DNA of 64,000 nucleotides from Alteromonas genovensis (GTDB taxonomy: Bacteria > Pseudomonadota > Gammaproteobacteria > Enterobacterales > Alteromonadaceae). The first letter of the stretch is position 1, and each line of letters starts with the position of its first letter. The stretch covers positions 310,001-374,000 of the forward strand of contig NZ_JAAAWO010000001.1 of assembly GCF_010500895.1 (NCBI RefSeq). The letters are read 5' to 3'. The translations under genes were made by a program, and so were the position numbers. This document shows, one piece after another, positions 18,348 to 26,981 of the stretch. The notes beneath the pieces are model-generated. The model was not told where the DNA came from. It did not search any database and was given only the letters and a program-made list of their open reading frames with translations.

Positions 18348-19633
18348 GTTTGCCCAGCGAAGCTGGCAAACCCGTCAGATTGGAAGAAACCTGAATCACC
18401 CAGACTGAGGGGAAGATAATCCGAATGGCAGGGACGCTGCTGGCCAACGGCAGGGTCTCCGGGGGCCGGCCCGAAGCAAGCCATAGGACGTTAGAGGTAC
18501 ACAACGAAAGTGGACCTGATTCGGCAAGGCAGGAGGGTAAGCGTGTAAGATAGCGTAAAGCCCGATACTCGGTCAGTCCTGTTTTGTGCTTGAGTGTGGG
18601 ATTTCTAACAGGGCGTCAGTGCAGTAACCGGGGAAGCCTGGCACCTTAACTTGCTTGGAGTAAGTGGTTAATGTTCAAGGGGAGACTCAAGATGTTAATC
18701 GGTGTGAGGTGGCAGATGAAGCCGTATTAGTGAGTAAAGTTCGGCCTGTGAAAGCCAGTAATTGTGTGGAGGATAAAACCGAACTAACCATCAGCAGTAA
18801 GTCTGATGGCGTTCTTATCAGTCAAAAGCTGATTAGGATGGCGAAGGGCGGAAGTACATAGTCAGTCTGTGATGAGCAGATGTTTTTTTTTTCAGTGGTA
18901 CACGAATCGACTAGCTATCGACGTCTTTGTACTTGGTTTGTCGCGGAAGCGATAGACTGGCTACGAAACGGTGCATGGGGGTAATGTGGAAACACTGAGT
19001 AGATTGCCATTTGGCTAGCACGCCCAACCACCATGTGAAATAGACCAACACGAAGAGAAGTCATCGGCCCCCACACAGCACACTGTCTTCGAGTGGATGC
19101 GTGCGGGTTTTTTATAGTTTGTAAGGTCACTTGCTAAATAAAGCAAGACTGTTCAAGGCATTTAAAAAGGTATTCAAAGCGAAAGGCGCGGCTGGAATAG
19201 ATGGGCAGAGCCTGAGTGCGCTTGCCCCAAATCTGGATAATGAACTTACACAGCTTCTTCTCGAACTCAAAACCAAACGCTATCAAGCGCAACCGGTAAG
19301 GCGGGTTGTTATCCCGAAAGAAGGTGGCGGCGAGCGTCTGTTGGGTATTACAACGGTAAGAGATAGAGTCGTTCAACAATGCTTAAATGACCTCCTAACC
19401 CCATCTTCGAGGAGCAGTTCCATCCATCAAGCTTTAGTTATAGACCGAAGTGGAGCTGTCACGGTGCGATAAATAAATCCACCATGTTTATCCGTCGATA
19501 TAGTCGTCAACACGTGGTGGATACGGACTTGTCGAAGTGCTTCGATAAGCTGGACTTTAGGCTTATCATAGAAAGCGTCAAAAGACGGGGCCGAGATGGC
19601 AGTGTGCTGAGCTTCATTGCTCAGTTCTTATAA
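18348..19633 (+). mobile_element. Decayed group II intron (probably group IIC)
   Basis: The stretch after the gcvP terminator has the look of a group II intron ribozyme: a GC-rich, structured, non-coding 5' part (about 18,350-18,660, with purine-rich joins such as GAAGCAAGCCATAGGACG), a short open frame at 18,664-18,861, more structured sequence, and then a broken reverse-transcriptase gene. I cannot find domain V or the 3' end, so the intron is truncated. Position directly behind an intrinsic terminator fits group IIC, but the subclass and the exact 5' end are inferred. Confidence 0.75.
19131..19633 (+). pseudogene. Group II intron reverse transcriptase/maturase fragment (frameshifted, truncated)
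   Basis: The N-terminal RT blocks are clear: KAKGAAGIDGQSL (RT0/RT1) and RRVVIPKEGGGERLLGI followed by TVRDRVVQQCLNDLLTP (RT2). Just after this, at about 19,400, the frame is lost: one C seems to be missing from a run of Cs, and the homology continues in another frame as PIFEEQFHPSSFSYRPKWSC, then DTDLSKCFDKLDFRLI (RT3, with the first catalytic Asp region), and stops at 19,633. The catalytic YADD block, the maturase domain and any endonuclease are missing, so the element cannot move on its own. Confidence 0.88.
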
Positions 19634-19671
19634 AGTGGCGTAATGGTTTATGGGCATTGGCAGCACTAAAA

Positions 19672-19875
19672 CTATAGAAGTGATCCACTTAAATTGGTTT
19701 TGATCCTTTTAATAAGTAATGTATAGCTCATGGCGTCAATTTTTCTTTTACGCACTTTGAATTCTTCAGTTGCAACCTTTAAAAGCTTGTTTTCAACTTC
19801 AACAACATACTTACCTGTAGCAATCTTTGTAAGGTTTGATACACGATCGATATGAGTGTCGACAGCTATGGTAGG
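19672..19875 (-). pseudogene. Endonuclease III (nth) gene fragment
   Basis: On the minus strand, the frame ending at 19875 reads PTIAVDTHIDRVSNLTKIAT and goes on to VENKLLKVATEEFKV (to 19753). This matches the part of endonuclease III that contains the catalytic Asp (AVDTH) and the helix after it. A stop lies directly before PTIA. After EFKV the frame stays open to 19672 but no longer resembles Nth: the HHWLILHGR block and the iron-sulfur cluster cysteines are absent. It is a roughly 40-codon remnant without start or end, between the intron relic and the next gene, and cannot encode a working glycosylase. Confidence 0.75.
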
Positions 19876-20014
19876 TCAGTTAATAGATAATAAAGTTAGG
19901 AATAGCTTATGGCCTGTGATGTTTTGCCAAACCTCTTTACGCTTAATGTATAAAGGTTGTACAGCTGTGGATGTTCGAGTATGTTTAACATTCAAAAAAT
20001 AAAGAGCAGGACGC

Positions 20015-22138
20015 ATGAAATTCTTTACAGAATTAAAACGACGCAACGTGTTTAAAGTCGCTAGTGTCTATCTAGTGACTTGTTGGATTATCTTACAAAT
20101 TGTTGCGGTGATTTCACCCGCCTTACACCTGCCCATTTTATTCAGTACCATTACCACGGTTATCCTCGCGATTTCTTTTCCTTTTGTGTGTATTTTTGCA
20201 TGGGCGTTTGAACTCACGCCGGACGGGCTAAAACGAACGGGTGAGGTGGAAGTCAACGAGTCGATTCATGAGTACACCGGCAGTAAAATTAATTATATTT
20301 TAATCGCAGCGTTGATATTGGCTCTTGGCTTCATCGCCTATGAAAAGCTTTTTCTAACGAGTGCTGATGGAAGTTTAGAGCGCTCAATCGCCGTATTACC
20401 GTTTGAAGATATGAGCCCGGATAAGTCACAAAGCTATTTTGGAGATGGTATTGCCGAAGAAATATTGAATTCATTGGCGCGCCTGAAGCAGTTAGTCGTT
20501 ATTGCCCGCACCTCATCGTTTAATTTTAAAGACAGTAATATCGATATTCGCGAAATAGGGCAAAAGCTCAATGTAAACTATGTGCTTGAAGGCAGCGTAC
20601 GCAAAGATAGAGACAAGGTGCGCATTACCGCCCAGCTGATTGATGTAACAAGTGGTGCGCATATCTGGTCACAAACGTATGACAGAACCCTTGATAGCAT
20701 TTTTGCGGTACAGGATGAGTTGACGTTTGCCATCACTCAAGCACTTAAACTGAACCTGTTACCCGAACAAGTAAAATATGAAGCGGGTATGACTGACACC
20801 CCTGAAGCCTATGAGTTATTTATTCTGGGGCGTGAGTTGGCCTATCAACGAACCTCAAAGGCATTGCGAAAATCTGCCGAAGTACTTAAACGCGCTATCG
20901 AGCTGGATGAGCATTTTTATCTCGCTATGGCCCAGCTATACACGACGTATATCTTGGCAAGTGAATACGGTGGTATTGATTACGCCACCATACTTGCAGA
21001 GCAAGAAAGGTTATTTTGGCAATTGCAAGCTGCGCCTGATTTTGCATTAAAATATCTTGCGTTATCATTCCATGCGAGTCAAAAATATCAAACCACAGTT
21101 TACTTGGCATTGATTAGGCGTGCTTATGAGCTTGCACCCAATGACCCCCTTGTTCAGAACGGTTACTTACTGATTATAGAGGATATTGACCAAACGATAG
21201 AGCAACGCTTTGCAGTACTGCGCACCAACCCCGAAAGTGCCATTAACTATCGAAACCTTATTGACTTACTTATTGCTCAAGGGCGTGTTGCTGAAGCAAA
21301 AGATTTGCTCAATGATATGGAGACTAAATTCCCAAACACAACATTACTACTGGTTTCGAAACTTCTCGTTTATTTTACCGGCGAGCATGATTTTGAGAAA
21401 AGTTTGCGCTTGTTTGCCAACTATAAGGGCGAGCTCGACGGAAATTTGCGGGCGCTTGAAACGACGTTGTTGATTTTTTCTGACCGAATTGATGACGCTC
21501 TGGCGTTAATGCAGAAAAACACCACCAATCATCCAACTCAGTTTGATTTCGAATATAGTAACGCGCTATTGCTCTCGCAATTGCGAAATTATGAACGATT
21601 GACACCGGCGCAAGAAACCAAATTTAAACAAATTTTTGACGATACTCAGCAAGCAGAATTTCATATTCTACTTGAATTATTAAATGGAAATACGCAGTCT
21701 TTTATTGAAAAGTATGAGTTAAGTAATCCGACACAGCAAACCCTGAAAAAAGCTTTATCTGATGATCCGTACATCACCATGCTGTATCTGGCCATTCTCA
21801 AAGAGCGAGGGAAGACAGATGAACTTAATATTTTACTGCCTGAAATGAAGTCACAATTCGAAAGCCATTGCATCACTAATTTGGTCAGTCAGATGAGTAA
21901 TTCTTGTTTAGTTTTCTGGTATTTAAGCGAACAACATAGTGCTGAGCAACGCTTTACCAGCTTTAGTAAACAACTCAATTATTTATCTATTTATTACGGA
22001 GGAATGACTCCTTCGTTACCGAATTCAACAGGATATAATGGTGTGAAAAACCATCCTGAATTTAAGTCAACCGTTCGAAAGTTCATGGATGACACGTTTA
22101 GGCAATCAAATCCTAAATTGATTTTTGAGCCGCGTTGA
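20015..22138 (+). CDS. Membrane-anchored TolB/FlgO-like and TPR protein
   Basis: A 707-residue protein of a kind common in marine gammaproteobacteria. The N-terminus (about residues 1-120) has three hydrophobic segments, beginning with the family hallmark FFTELKRRNVFKVASVYLV. A TolB-N/FlgO-like domain follows (about 130-250): SIAVLPFEDMSPDKSQSYFG, GDGIAEEILNSLARL, then VLEGSVRKDRDKVRITAQLI. The rest is helical with TPR-like repeats. Homologues are often annotated as TPR proteins or as adenylate-cyclase-related, but no cyclase domain is present. Function unknown; a scaffold or signal-integrating role is inferred. It starts with ATG after AGCAGGACGC. Confidence 0.8.
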   Translation: MKFFTELKRRNVFKVASVYLVTCWIILQIVAVISPALHLPILFSTITTVILAISFPFVCIFAWAFELTPDGLKRTGEVEVNESIHEYTGSKINYILIAALILALGFIAYEKLFLTSADGSLERSIAVLPFEDMSPDKSQSYFGDGIAEEILNSLARLKQLVVIARTSSFNFKDSNIDIREIGQKLNVNYVLEGSVRKDRDKVRITAQLIDVTSGAHIWSQTYDRTLDSIFAVQDELTFAITQALKLNLLPEQVKYEAGMTDTPEAYELFILGRELAYQRTSKALRKSAEVLKRAIELDEHFYLAMAQLYTTYILASEYGGIDYATILAEQERLFWQLQAAPDFALKYLALSFHASQKYQTTVYLALIRRAYELAPNDPLVQNGYLLIIEDIDQTIEQRFAVLRTNPESAINYRNLIDLLIAQGRVAEAKDLLNDMETKFPNTTLLLVSKLLVYFTGEHDFEKSLRLFANYKGELDGNLRALETTLLIFSDRIDDALALMQKNTTNHPTQFDFEYSNALLLSQLRNYERLTPAQETKFKQIFDDTQQAEFHILLELLNGNTQSFIEKYELSNPTQQTLKKALSDDPYITMLYLAILKERGKTDELNILLPEMKSQFESHCITNLVSQMSNSCLVFWYLSEQHSAEQRFTSFSKQLNYLSIYYGGMTPSLPNSTGYNGVKNHPEFKSTVRKFMDDTFRQSNPKLIFEPR

Positions 22139-22969
22139 TAGCTGGAAAGTGCAATGATACTTGCATTTCGTATTTCAAATTATTGCGTTTATAGCTGGCA
22201 GGCTGAGTTTGTAATACAGACATTTAATCTTTCCTTTCCTCAAACTCACTCAAATTTTTAATAACGCAACTGCCTTAGTGTTGCTTTTGCTCAATGTAAG
22301 TAAGACGACCATTAAGGGGGCAACTTCTGCTCAACCTAATGGGCATTTTTACCCATGCCTTACTTAGTGCGGTCTGATATGCTGAATATATTATGGCAAC
22401 AGCTATTATTGACCAGGCAAAAGATAATAAAGCTAAATATTGAAGTTTTCCGCATGCTGGTATATCAGAGGCAGCATGGAGTTTAATAATCCATAACAAA
22501 AGTAAACCGGTGATTGTTCTTGCAATTTTTCGGTGACCAAAAATAAGCATCGGCTTATCAGCATATTTTACCCGTTGTTGAGCATTAAATAGGTTTGCGA
22601 TATCGACGAAATAGAATAATAAAGTAATCGCTGTGAATACCAGAATAATATCGAGATTCCGCGGTTGCCTATCCGTCTCTAGTTGATTCTAACTCTGCAC
22701 AAGCTCTACTCAAACAGTTAGAGCGCCATAGTCTAGCGATAGTTAGATGGGTTCACAAACAAAGGTTAACTAGCTGCTTAAATCAACGTTTGCTGAGCAT
22801 TATAACAAATAGGTTTTCTCTGCTTCATAGCAACGCCTTCTCAAAATGAGTAAAGCCTTGCATTGACCAGTTGAACTCATAGCCTTTTGTTGCCTGTCGG
22901 TTTAGATCGAAACCTTCGAACAAATAACTAAACAAGACAGGCATGTTAAGCACCACACTTTTCAGTAAA
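22139..22969. other. Long intergenic region with a possible membrane-protein remnant
   Basis: Apart from the minus-strand frame at 22275-22550, nothing convincing is seen. A minus-strand frame of 39 codons (22825-22944) lies directly after argO but lacks a ribosome-binding site. The stretch is probably decayed sequence, next to the debris at 18.3-19.9 kb. Confidence 0.4.
22275..22550 (-). CDS. Hypothetical small membrane protein, possibly 5'-truncated
   Basis: A 91-residue frame with two hydrophobic segments (about residues 12-25 and 38-60). The same frame is open a further 40 or so codons upstream and encodes another membrane-like segment (ILVFTAITLLFYFVDI), with a stop beyond it and no usable start codon. 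This suggests that the gene lost its 5' end. I do not recognise the family. It may be expressed from 22550 or may be a remnant. Confidence 0.4.
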   Translation of the reverse strand: MLIFGHRKIARTITGLLLLWIIKLHAASDIPACGKLQYLALLSFAWSIIAVAIIYSAYQTALSKAWVKMPIRLSRSCPLNGRLTYIEQKQH

Positions 22970-23572
22970 CTACACCAGCAAGCTCACGCCAAGCGCAGCC
23001 ATAACAAACCCTATTATAAATTCGAGTACCTTCCAGGCTTTAGGTTTTTTGAAAACAGGAATGAGTAATTTCGCGCCGTATCCGAGCGAAAAGAAAAAAA
23101 CAAACGAGCCGAAAATTGCGCCTAAGCCAAATGCAGCTTGCTGGCCTTCATATTGAGTGGATATTGAGCCTAGCAATACAAAAGTGTCGAGGTAAACATG
23201 CGGATTAAGCCATGTAAAAGCAAGACATGTCATTGTGGCCGCTAAAAGGCTTCCAACTTCTTTTCCCTTTGCCTGTAAAGCGTGATCTGTCGTAAAGGCT
23301 GACTTAAAACTAAGTGCACTGTAAAAAAACAGAAATACTGCGCCTAAATAACGGGCCAGTTGTTCGATAAGTGGAAATTGTTGTACAACTACACCAAAAC
23401 CTGCCACACCAAGTGTGATCAAAATAGCGTCTGATAAAGCACAAATCAAACAAACAACAAAAACGTGCTGTTGCTTCAGCCCTTGTTTGAGTACAAACGC
23501 ATTTTGCGCACCAATGGCAAGTATAAGAGATATACTAAGTGAAAAACCTGCTAAAAATACTGAAAAGCTCAT
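22970..23572 (-). CDS. argO: LysE/ArgO family amino-acid exporter
   Basis: A 200-residue inner-membrane protein with about six hydrophobic segments. The family signature IGAQNAFVLKQGL (residues 21-33) and TWLNPHVYLDTFVLLGS (around 120-136) match the ArgO/LysE arginine-lysine exporters. It would export basic amino acids and relieve arginine excess or canavanine stress. In E. coli the gene is controlled by the LysR-type regulator ArgP; no such gene is adjacent here. The symbol rests on close motif agreement, but other LysE-type substrates are possible. Confidence 0.87.
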   Translation of the reverse strand: MSFSVFLAGFSLSISLILAIGAQNAFVLKQGLKQQHVFVVCLICALSDAILITLGVAGFGVVVQQFPLIEQLARYLGAVFLFFYSALSFKSAFTTDHALQAKGKEVGSLLAATMTCLAFTWLNPHVYLDTFVLLGSISTQYEGQQAAFGLGAIFGSFVFFFSLGYGAKLLIPVFKKPKAWKVLEFIIGFVMAALGVSLLV

Positions 23573-23804
23573 TTATACTTCCGTTCCTTACTTTTCTTTT
23601 GGTATAAAACACGAAGCCATATCAACTGGTAACAAAGGCTGGTGCTTTTTTAGGGAGGATTACAGCAGTCCTATTAATAAATTGCACGGTCAACTTGAAC
23701 AATGCATTAAATGGTCTGTTTTTTAAAGCATGCCTTTGCAATAACGAGTTCATTTATCTTCCGCGGTAATAGGCGTTAATCTATTAAATCGCTATTGTAA
23801 AAGA

Positions 23805-25232
23805 GTGGCAGTTGAATTTAACTATCCAACAAGTAATAAAAATACTTATACAAAACCGTCAACTGGGGCTAGCATTTTGAACTTTTTAAAGGGCCTTATT
23901 GGCTTGATTAATCCAAAGAACGCAAAGACTTCTTACACGTTTGCCGTTTGTTGCATTGTTTTAGCCTTACTCAGCGCTTGCTCCATATCACCTCAAGATG
24001 AAGGCGTTGCCACAACACTAGCATTTAGCCCCAGTGATGACACACGCTTTTCAAATGAAGTGATGAACGTGGCACCATTTTTACCAGCGAACCAGGTTAA
24101 AAGACACGAACAATGCAATATAAAAACTGCCGATAAAGGTTTTAAAACCTCACATGAGGTTAATTACACCAAGTATGGATGGGAAAAGCGCATCGCCCAT
24201 CAAACGGAATTCTTTGATATTCCGCAGCAAGAGGGGCGTATTCTTATTATTGATTTTGCAAAGGCAGAGGATGCGTTGGCTTATCGTTATTTAAGTAACG
24301 ATAATAGTCACAATACGCTTTACGAGCCGTGGAGTTCATCGAAGATATTTGCCTTTACTGGCGCTATAGCCAAATTGCGTGAGCAGGGTTTAGGAGCACA
24401 AGCAAAAGTTGGCGGCACTTACGTTGCTGATATGATCACCTCTATAAATACTTATGAAGCCTTTGGCACCTCAATAGACAACTCAAATGCACTCGCTACT
24501 TTGTTTGCTAATGTTGCTGGTAGAGACAATCTTAGCGCGCTGTTTTACGACGATTGGTTAAAGCTTTCAACGCCCAACATATATTTTCGAGGTGCTTACG
24601 GTCCTAGCGCATATAAACCTAATTCTTATGAGGCGCAAATGCTTGATGGCACGAGTAGTATACGATTACAGCCTTTTTTAAATGCAGCGGATGACCCAGG
24701 ATATTTAAATTACCGCTGCGAAAGCTGCGGGTTAACAGGCAACAAGCCAATGACGACCCTGGCACAAGCGGAGTTTTTAAAACGACTGGCTAGTCATACG
24801 CGCGACCCACTTACTCAGCATCCAGCTCTTGAGGCCGTCGATGTTAAAACGCTTTTTTATGGTGACGGAAATTCATTAGGTAACGAACGCTTTGCAGGTA
24901 TGAGCGCCGGTATCTCAGTAATGTTACAGCATGCAATCGCCAACAGTATTCAAACTGAAACAAGCACGAATAAAAGCGCGAAACTTATTTTAGATGAAGC
25001 AAGTCAGGGTAAATGGCGCGTATTTCAAAAAATAGGGTGGGGTCCTAGCGACACTCGCGGTACCACAGAGGTAGTAGTGCTTGCACACGTGTGTTTGCCA
25101 TATTATCTAGGTGGTCGAGAGTTCACCGTTAGCGCGCAGGTGTCAGTGCCTAATGCAGATGAAAGTCTACTTCCTGCTGCCGGTAAAAAAATGCAAAGAT
25201 TATTAGAAAAAACCATGGATAAGCTTTTATAA
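23805..25232 (+). CDS. Lipoprotein with beta-lactamase-like SxxK motif
   Basis: 475 residues. A hydrophobic segment ends in the lipobox LLSAC (Cys59), so it is probably a lipoprotein, although the roughly 45 residues before the segment are unusually long; the real start may be an internal codon, and the GTG at 23805 is only the furthest upstream choice. The segment EPWSSSKIFAFTGAI contains S177-S-S-K180 at the head of a hydrophobic helix, as in serine beta-lactamases and DD-peptidases. Later conserved active-site motifs are not clear. I do not recognise a named family; a serine-hydrolase role in the envelope is inferred. Confidence 0.6.
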   Translation: MAVEFNYPTSNKNTYTKPSTGASILNFLKGLIGLINPKNAKTSYTFAVCCIVLALLSACSISPQDEGVATTLAFSPSDDTRFSNEVMNVAPFLPANQVKRHEQCNIKTADKGFKTSHEVNYTKYGWEKRIAHQTEFFDIPQQEGRILIIDFAKAEDALAYRYLSNDNSHNTLYEPWSSSKIFAFTGAIAKLREQGLGAQAKVGGTYVADMITSINTYEAFGTSIDNSNALATLFANVAGRDNLSALFYDDWLKLSTPNIYFRGAYGPSAYKPNSYEAQMLDGTSSIRLQPFLNAADDPGYLNYRCESCGLTGNKPMTTLAQAEFLKRLASHTRDPLTQHPALEAVDVKTLFYGDGNSLGNERFAGMSAGISVMLQHAIANSIQTETSTNKSAKLILDEASQGKWRVFQKIGWGPSDTRGTTEVVVLAHVCLPYYLGGREFTVSAQVSVPNADESLLPAAGKKMQRLLEKTMDKLL

Positions 25233-25421
25233 ACGTAACTCGCTTTTGGCTTCTGTCGCTTTTACTTCCTTTAAAGCGAATTGTCTAATGCCCACCTGCT
25301 GTTAATCTGCTTTTAATGTTCAGTAAAAGTACTCTTAACCATAGATGTATATTCTTATTAGCAACCAATACAAAGCGACGTGCCTTGTATTAATCAATGC
25401 TATTTAGGTGGGAGTCTACTC

Positions 25422-26066
25422 ATGAAATTACGTACTCAATCGATAATGAAAGCTACTCTTTTAACTGCCTCAGTGATAATCGCATCTGGCTGCGCTGCTG
25501 TGGCAAAGCCCCAAATGAGTAATGATACAGCCAAAAGCGCAGCTATGATGAAGCATCAGAGCGAAGATGATGTGCTTTTGTATTCAAATCAGTGCATTAC
25601 TGAACGAGAGGTAGTGAATGCACAGAAAATGTGGGGTGATGGCATTGTTAGAATTGGCAGCGTTTTTTCTAACAAAGGTGATTATTCTAACGAAGCCGCC
25701 GATTTTATTCAGCAAATGTACGGCTATGATTTAAGCAGCGTTTTATTTAAGCCCACGCTAGCGGCTAACGATCAGTTTAGGTCAAGTTTTGATGCTGCTT
25801 TGTCGTACTTCGTAGGTGGTAACGATGCATACGAAGAAGATAAGGGCTTTGCGATAAAACCCTATACCAAAGTGAAGTTCGACAACGTGGGAATTATCAA
25901 TAATAGCTGTCGTATGGCTGTTGCAATGGGCAATTATTATTTCACTGACACCACAGGTGGCGAAACCAAAGTGGAATATACATTTGCGTACGTGAAAGAC
26001 AGCGAAGGTGATTTGCGTATTGTCGCTCATCAGTCGTCACTTCCTTATAACCCATCATCAAATTAA
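25422..26066 (+). CDS. Lipoprotein, SnoaL/NTF2-like domain (putative)
   Basis: 214 residues from the ATG at 25422, which follows AGGTGGGAG; an upstream GTG at 25380 lacks a ribosome-binding site. The signal ends in IIASGC, with lipid-anchored Cys24. The mature part has the pattern WGDGIVRIGSVFSNKGDY, then FKPTLAANDQFRSSFDAALSYF and AMAVAMGNYYF-like strands, consistent with an alpha+beta barrel of the NTF2/SnoaL type. Similar proteins are widespread in marine bacteria, with no proven role. It is followed 85 bp later by the DUF2490 gene on the same strand. Confidence 0.65.
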   Translation: MKLRTQSIMKATLLTASVIIASGCAAVAKPQMSNDTAKSAAMMKHQSEDDVLLYSNQCITEREVVNAQKMWGDGIVRIGSVFSNKGDYSNEAADFIQQMYGYDLSSVLFKPTLAANDQFRSSFDAALSYFVGGNDAYEEDKGFAIKPYTKVKFDNVGIINNSCRMAVAMGNYYFTDTTGGETKVEYTFAYVKDSEGDLRIVAHQSSLPYNPSSN

Positions 26067-26151
26067 ACCTCGCTATTAGCGCGATATGAAATACTTCATA
26101 TCGCGCTACCTCTCATTAAAGCACCACAAAGCTCATCACATCGAGGTTTCT

Positions 26152-26856
26152 ATGCGCACGATAAAAAATACAATAACCACTATTACCGCTTTATCATTAC
26201 TGCTGATGTGCACCGCTGAATCGCATGCAACAACAAACGATTTTCAATCGTGGAATGCTGTTGCCCTTGCTGGTAACGCTGATAAAGCGGGCGACCTGCA
26301 ATTCTGGTTTGATGGACACCTGCGATTTAAAGACGATGCCTCTCAACTGGGTGTGTCAATTTTTCGCCCTGGTATTGGCTATCGTATGTCTGACGACCTT
26401 ACGTTGTGGTTAGGTGTTGCGAGGATAGCGATAGATTCAGAGGCCGGTACGGTAGAAGAAGACCGGCTTTGGCAGCAAGCAACCTACTCACTTCGCCCAT
26501 TTTTAGGCGGCAATGTGTCTGCACGCACGCGGCTTGAACAGCGCTATCGCAGAGTCCAAGGTGACGACGTGGGCCATCGAATTAGACAATTCGTGCGTTG
26601 GGAAAAGCCGCTGGGCGACAAATGGTCTTTTGTTGTGTGGGATGAGCTGTTTGTTACCCTTAATGATACGCAGTGGGGGCAAGCAAGTGGGTTTGATCAA
26701 AATCGATTCTATGCAGGCCCAGCTTATCAACTTAACGACACATGGCGCGTTGAAATGGGATATATGAATAACTATATTCATTCGCCCGGTGCTTCTTCAG
26801 CAGAGGCCCAAATAAACCACAATCTTTCTCTTACGTTTTTTGGTTCGTGGTTTTGA
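26152..26856 (+). CDS. DUF2490 family outer-membrane beta-barrel protein
   Basis: A 234-residue protein starting at the ATG at 26152, six bases after CGAGG; the frame is open further upstream but without a ribosome-binding site. A Sec signal peptide (residues 1-26, ending SHA) precedes a run of amphipathic beta strands with alternating hydrophobic residues (LQFWFDGHLRFKD, ARTRLEQRYRRV, WSFVVWDELFVTLND, WRVEMGYMNNYIH) and a C-terminal Phe, typical for an outer-membrane barrel. This matches the DUF2490 family. The role is unknown; such proteins often accompany stress or degradation genes. Confidence 0.8.
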   Translation: MRTIKNTITTITALSLLLMCTAESHATTNDFQSWNAVALAGNADKAGDLQFWFDGHLRFKDDASQLGVSIFRPGIGYRMSDDLTLWLGVARIAIDSEAGTVEEDRLWQQATYSLRPFLGGNVSARTRLEQRYRRVQGDDVGHRIRQFVRWEKPLGDKWSFVVWDELFVTLNDTQWGQASGFDQNRFYAGPAYQLNDTWRVEMGYMNNYIHSPGASSAEAQINHNLSLTFFGSWF

Positions 26857-26981
26857 GTGTGAAACAACAACTCATGTTTATTGATGTTGACAACACCTAG
26901 ATATCGGCCCTTTGAGTATGCATGCTGAGCAATGGAATTTTATCAAGGGCCGCTCGTAATTTCTAATTTCCCAGCCCCTAA

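Noticed and set aside
18664..18861. 65-codon frame within the intron relic
   Set aside because: It is not in frame with the reverse transcriptase and looks like part of the structured intron sequence; not a separate gene.
22825..22944. 39-codon minus-strand frame after argO
   Set aside because: No ribosome-binding site and no known relative; kept only as a note.
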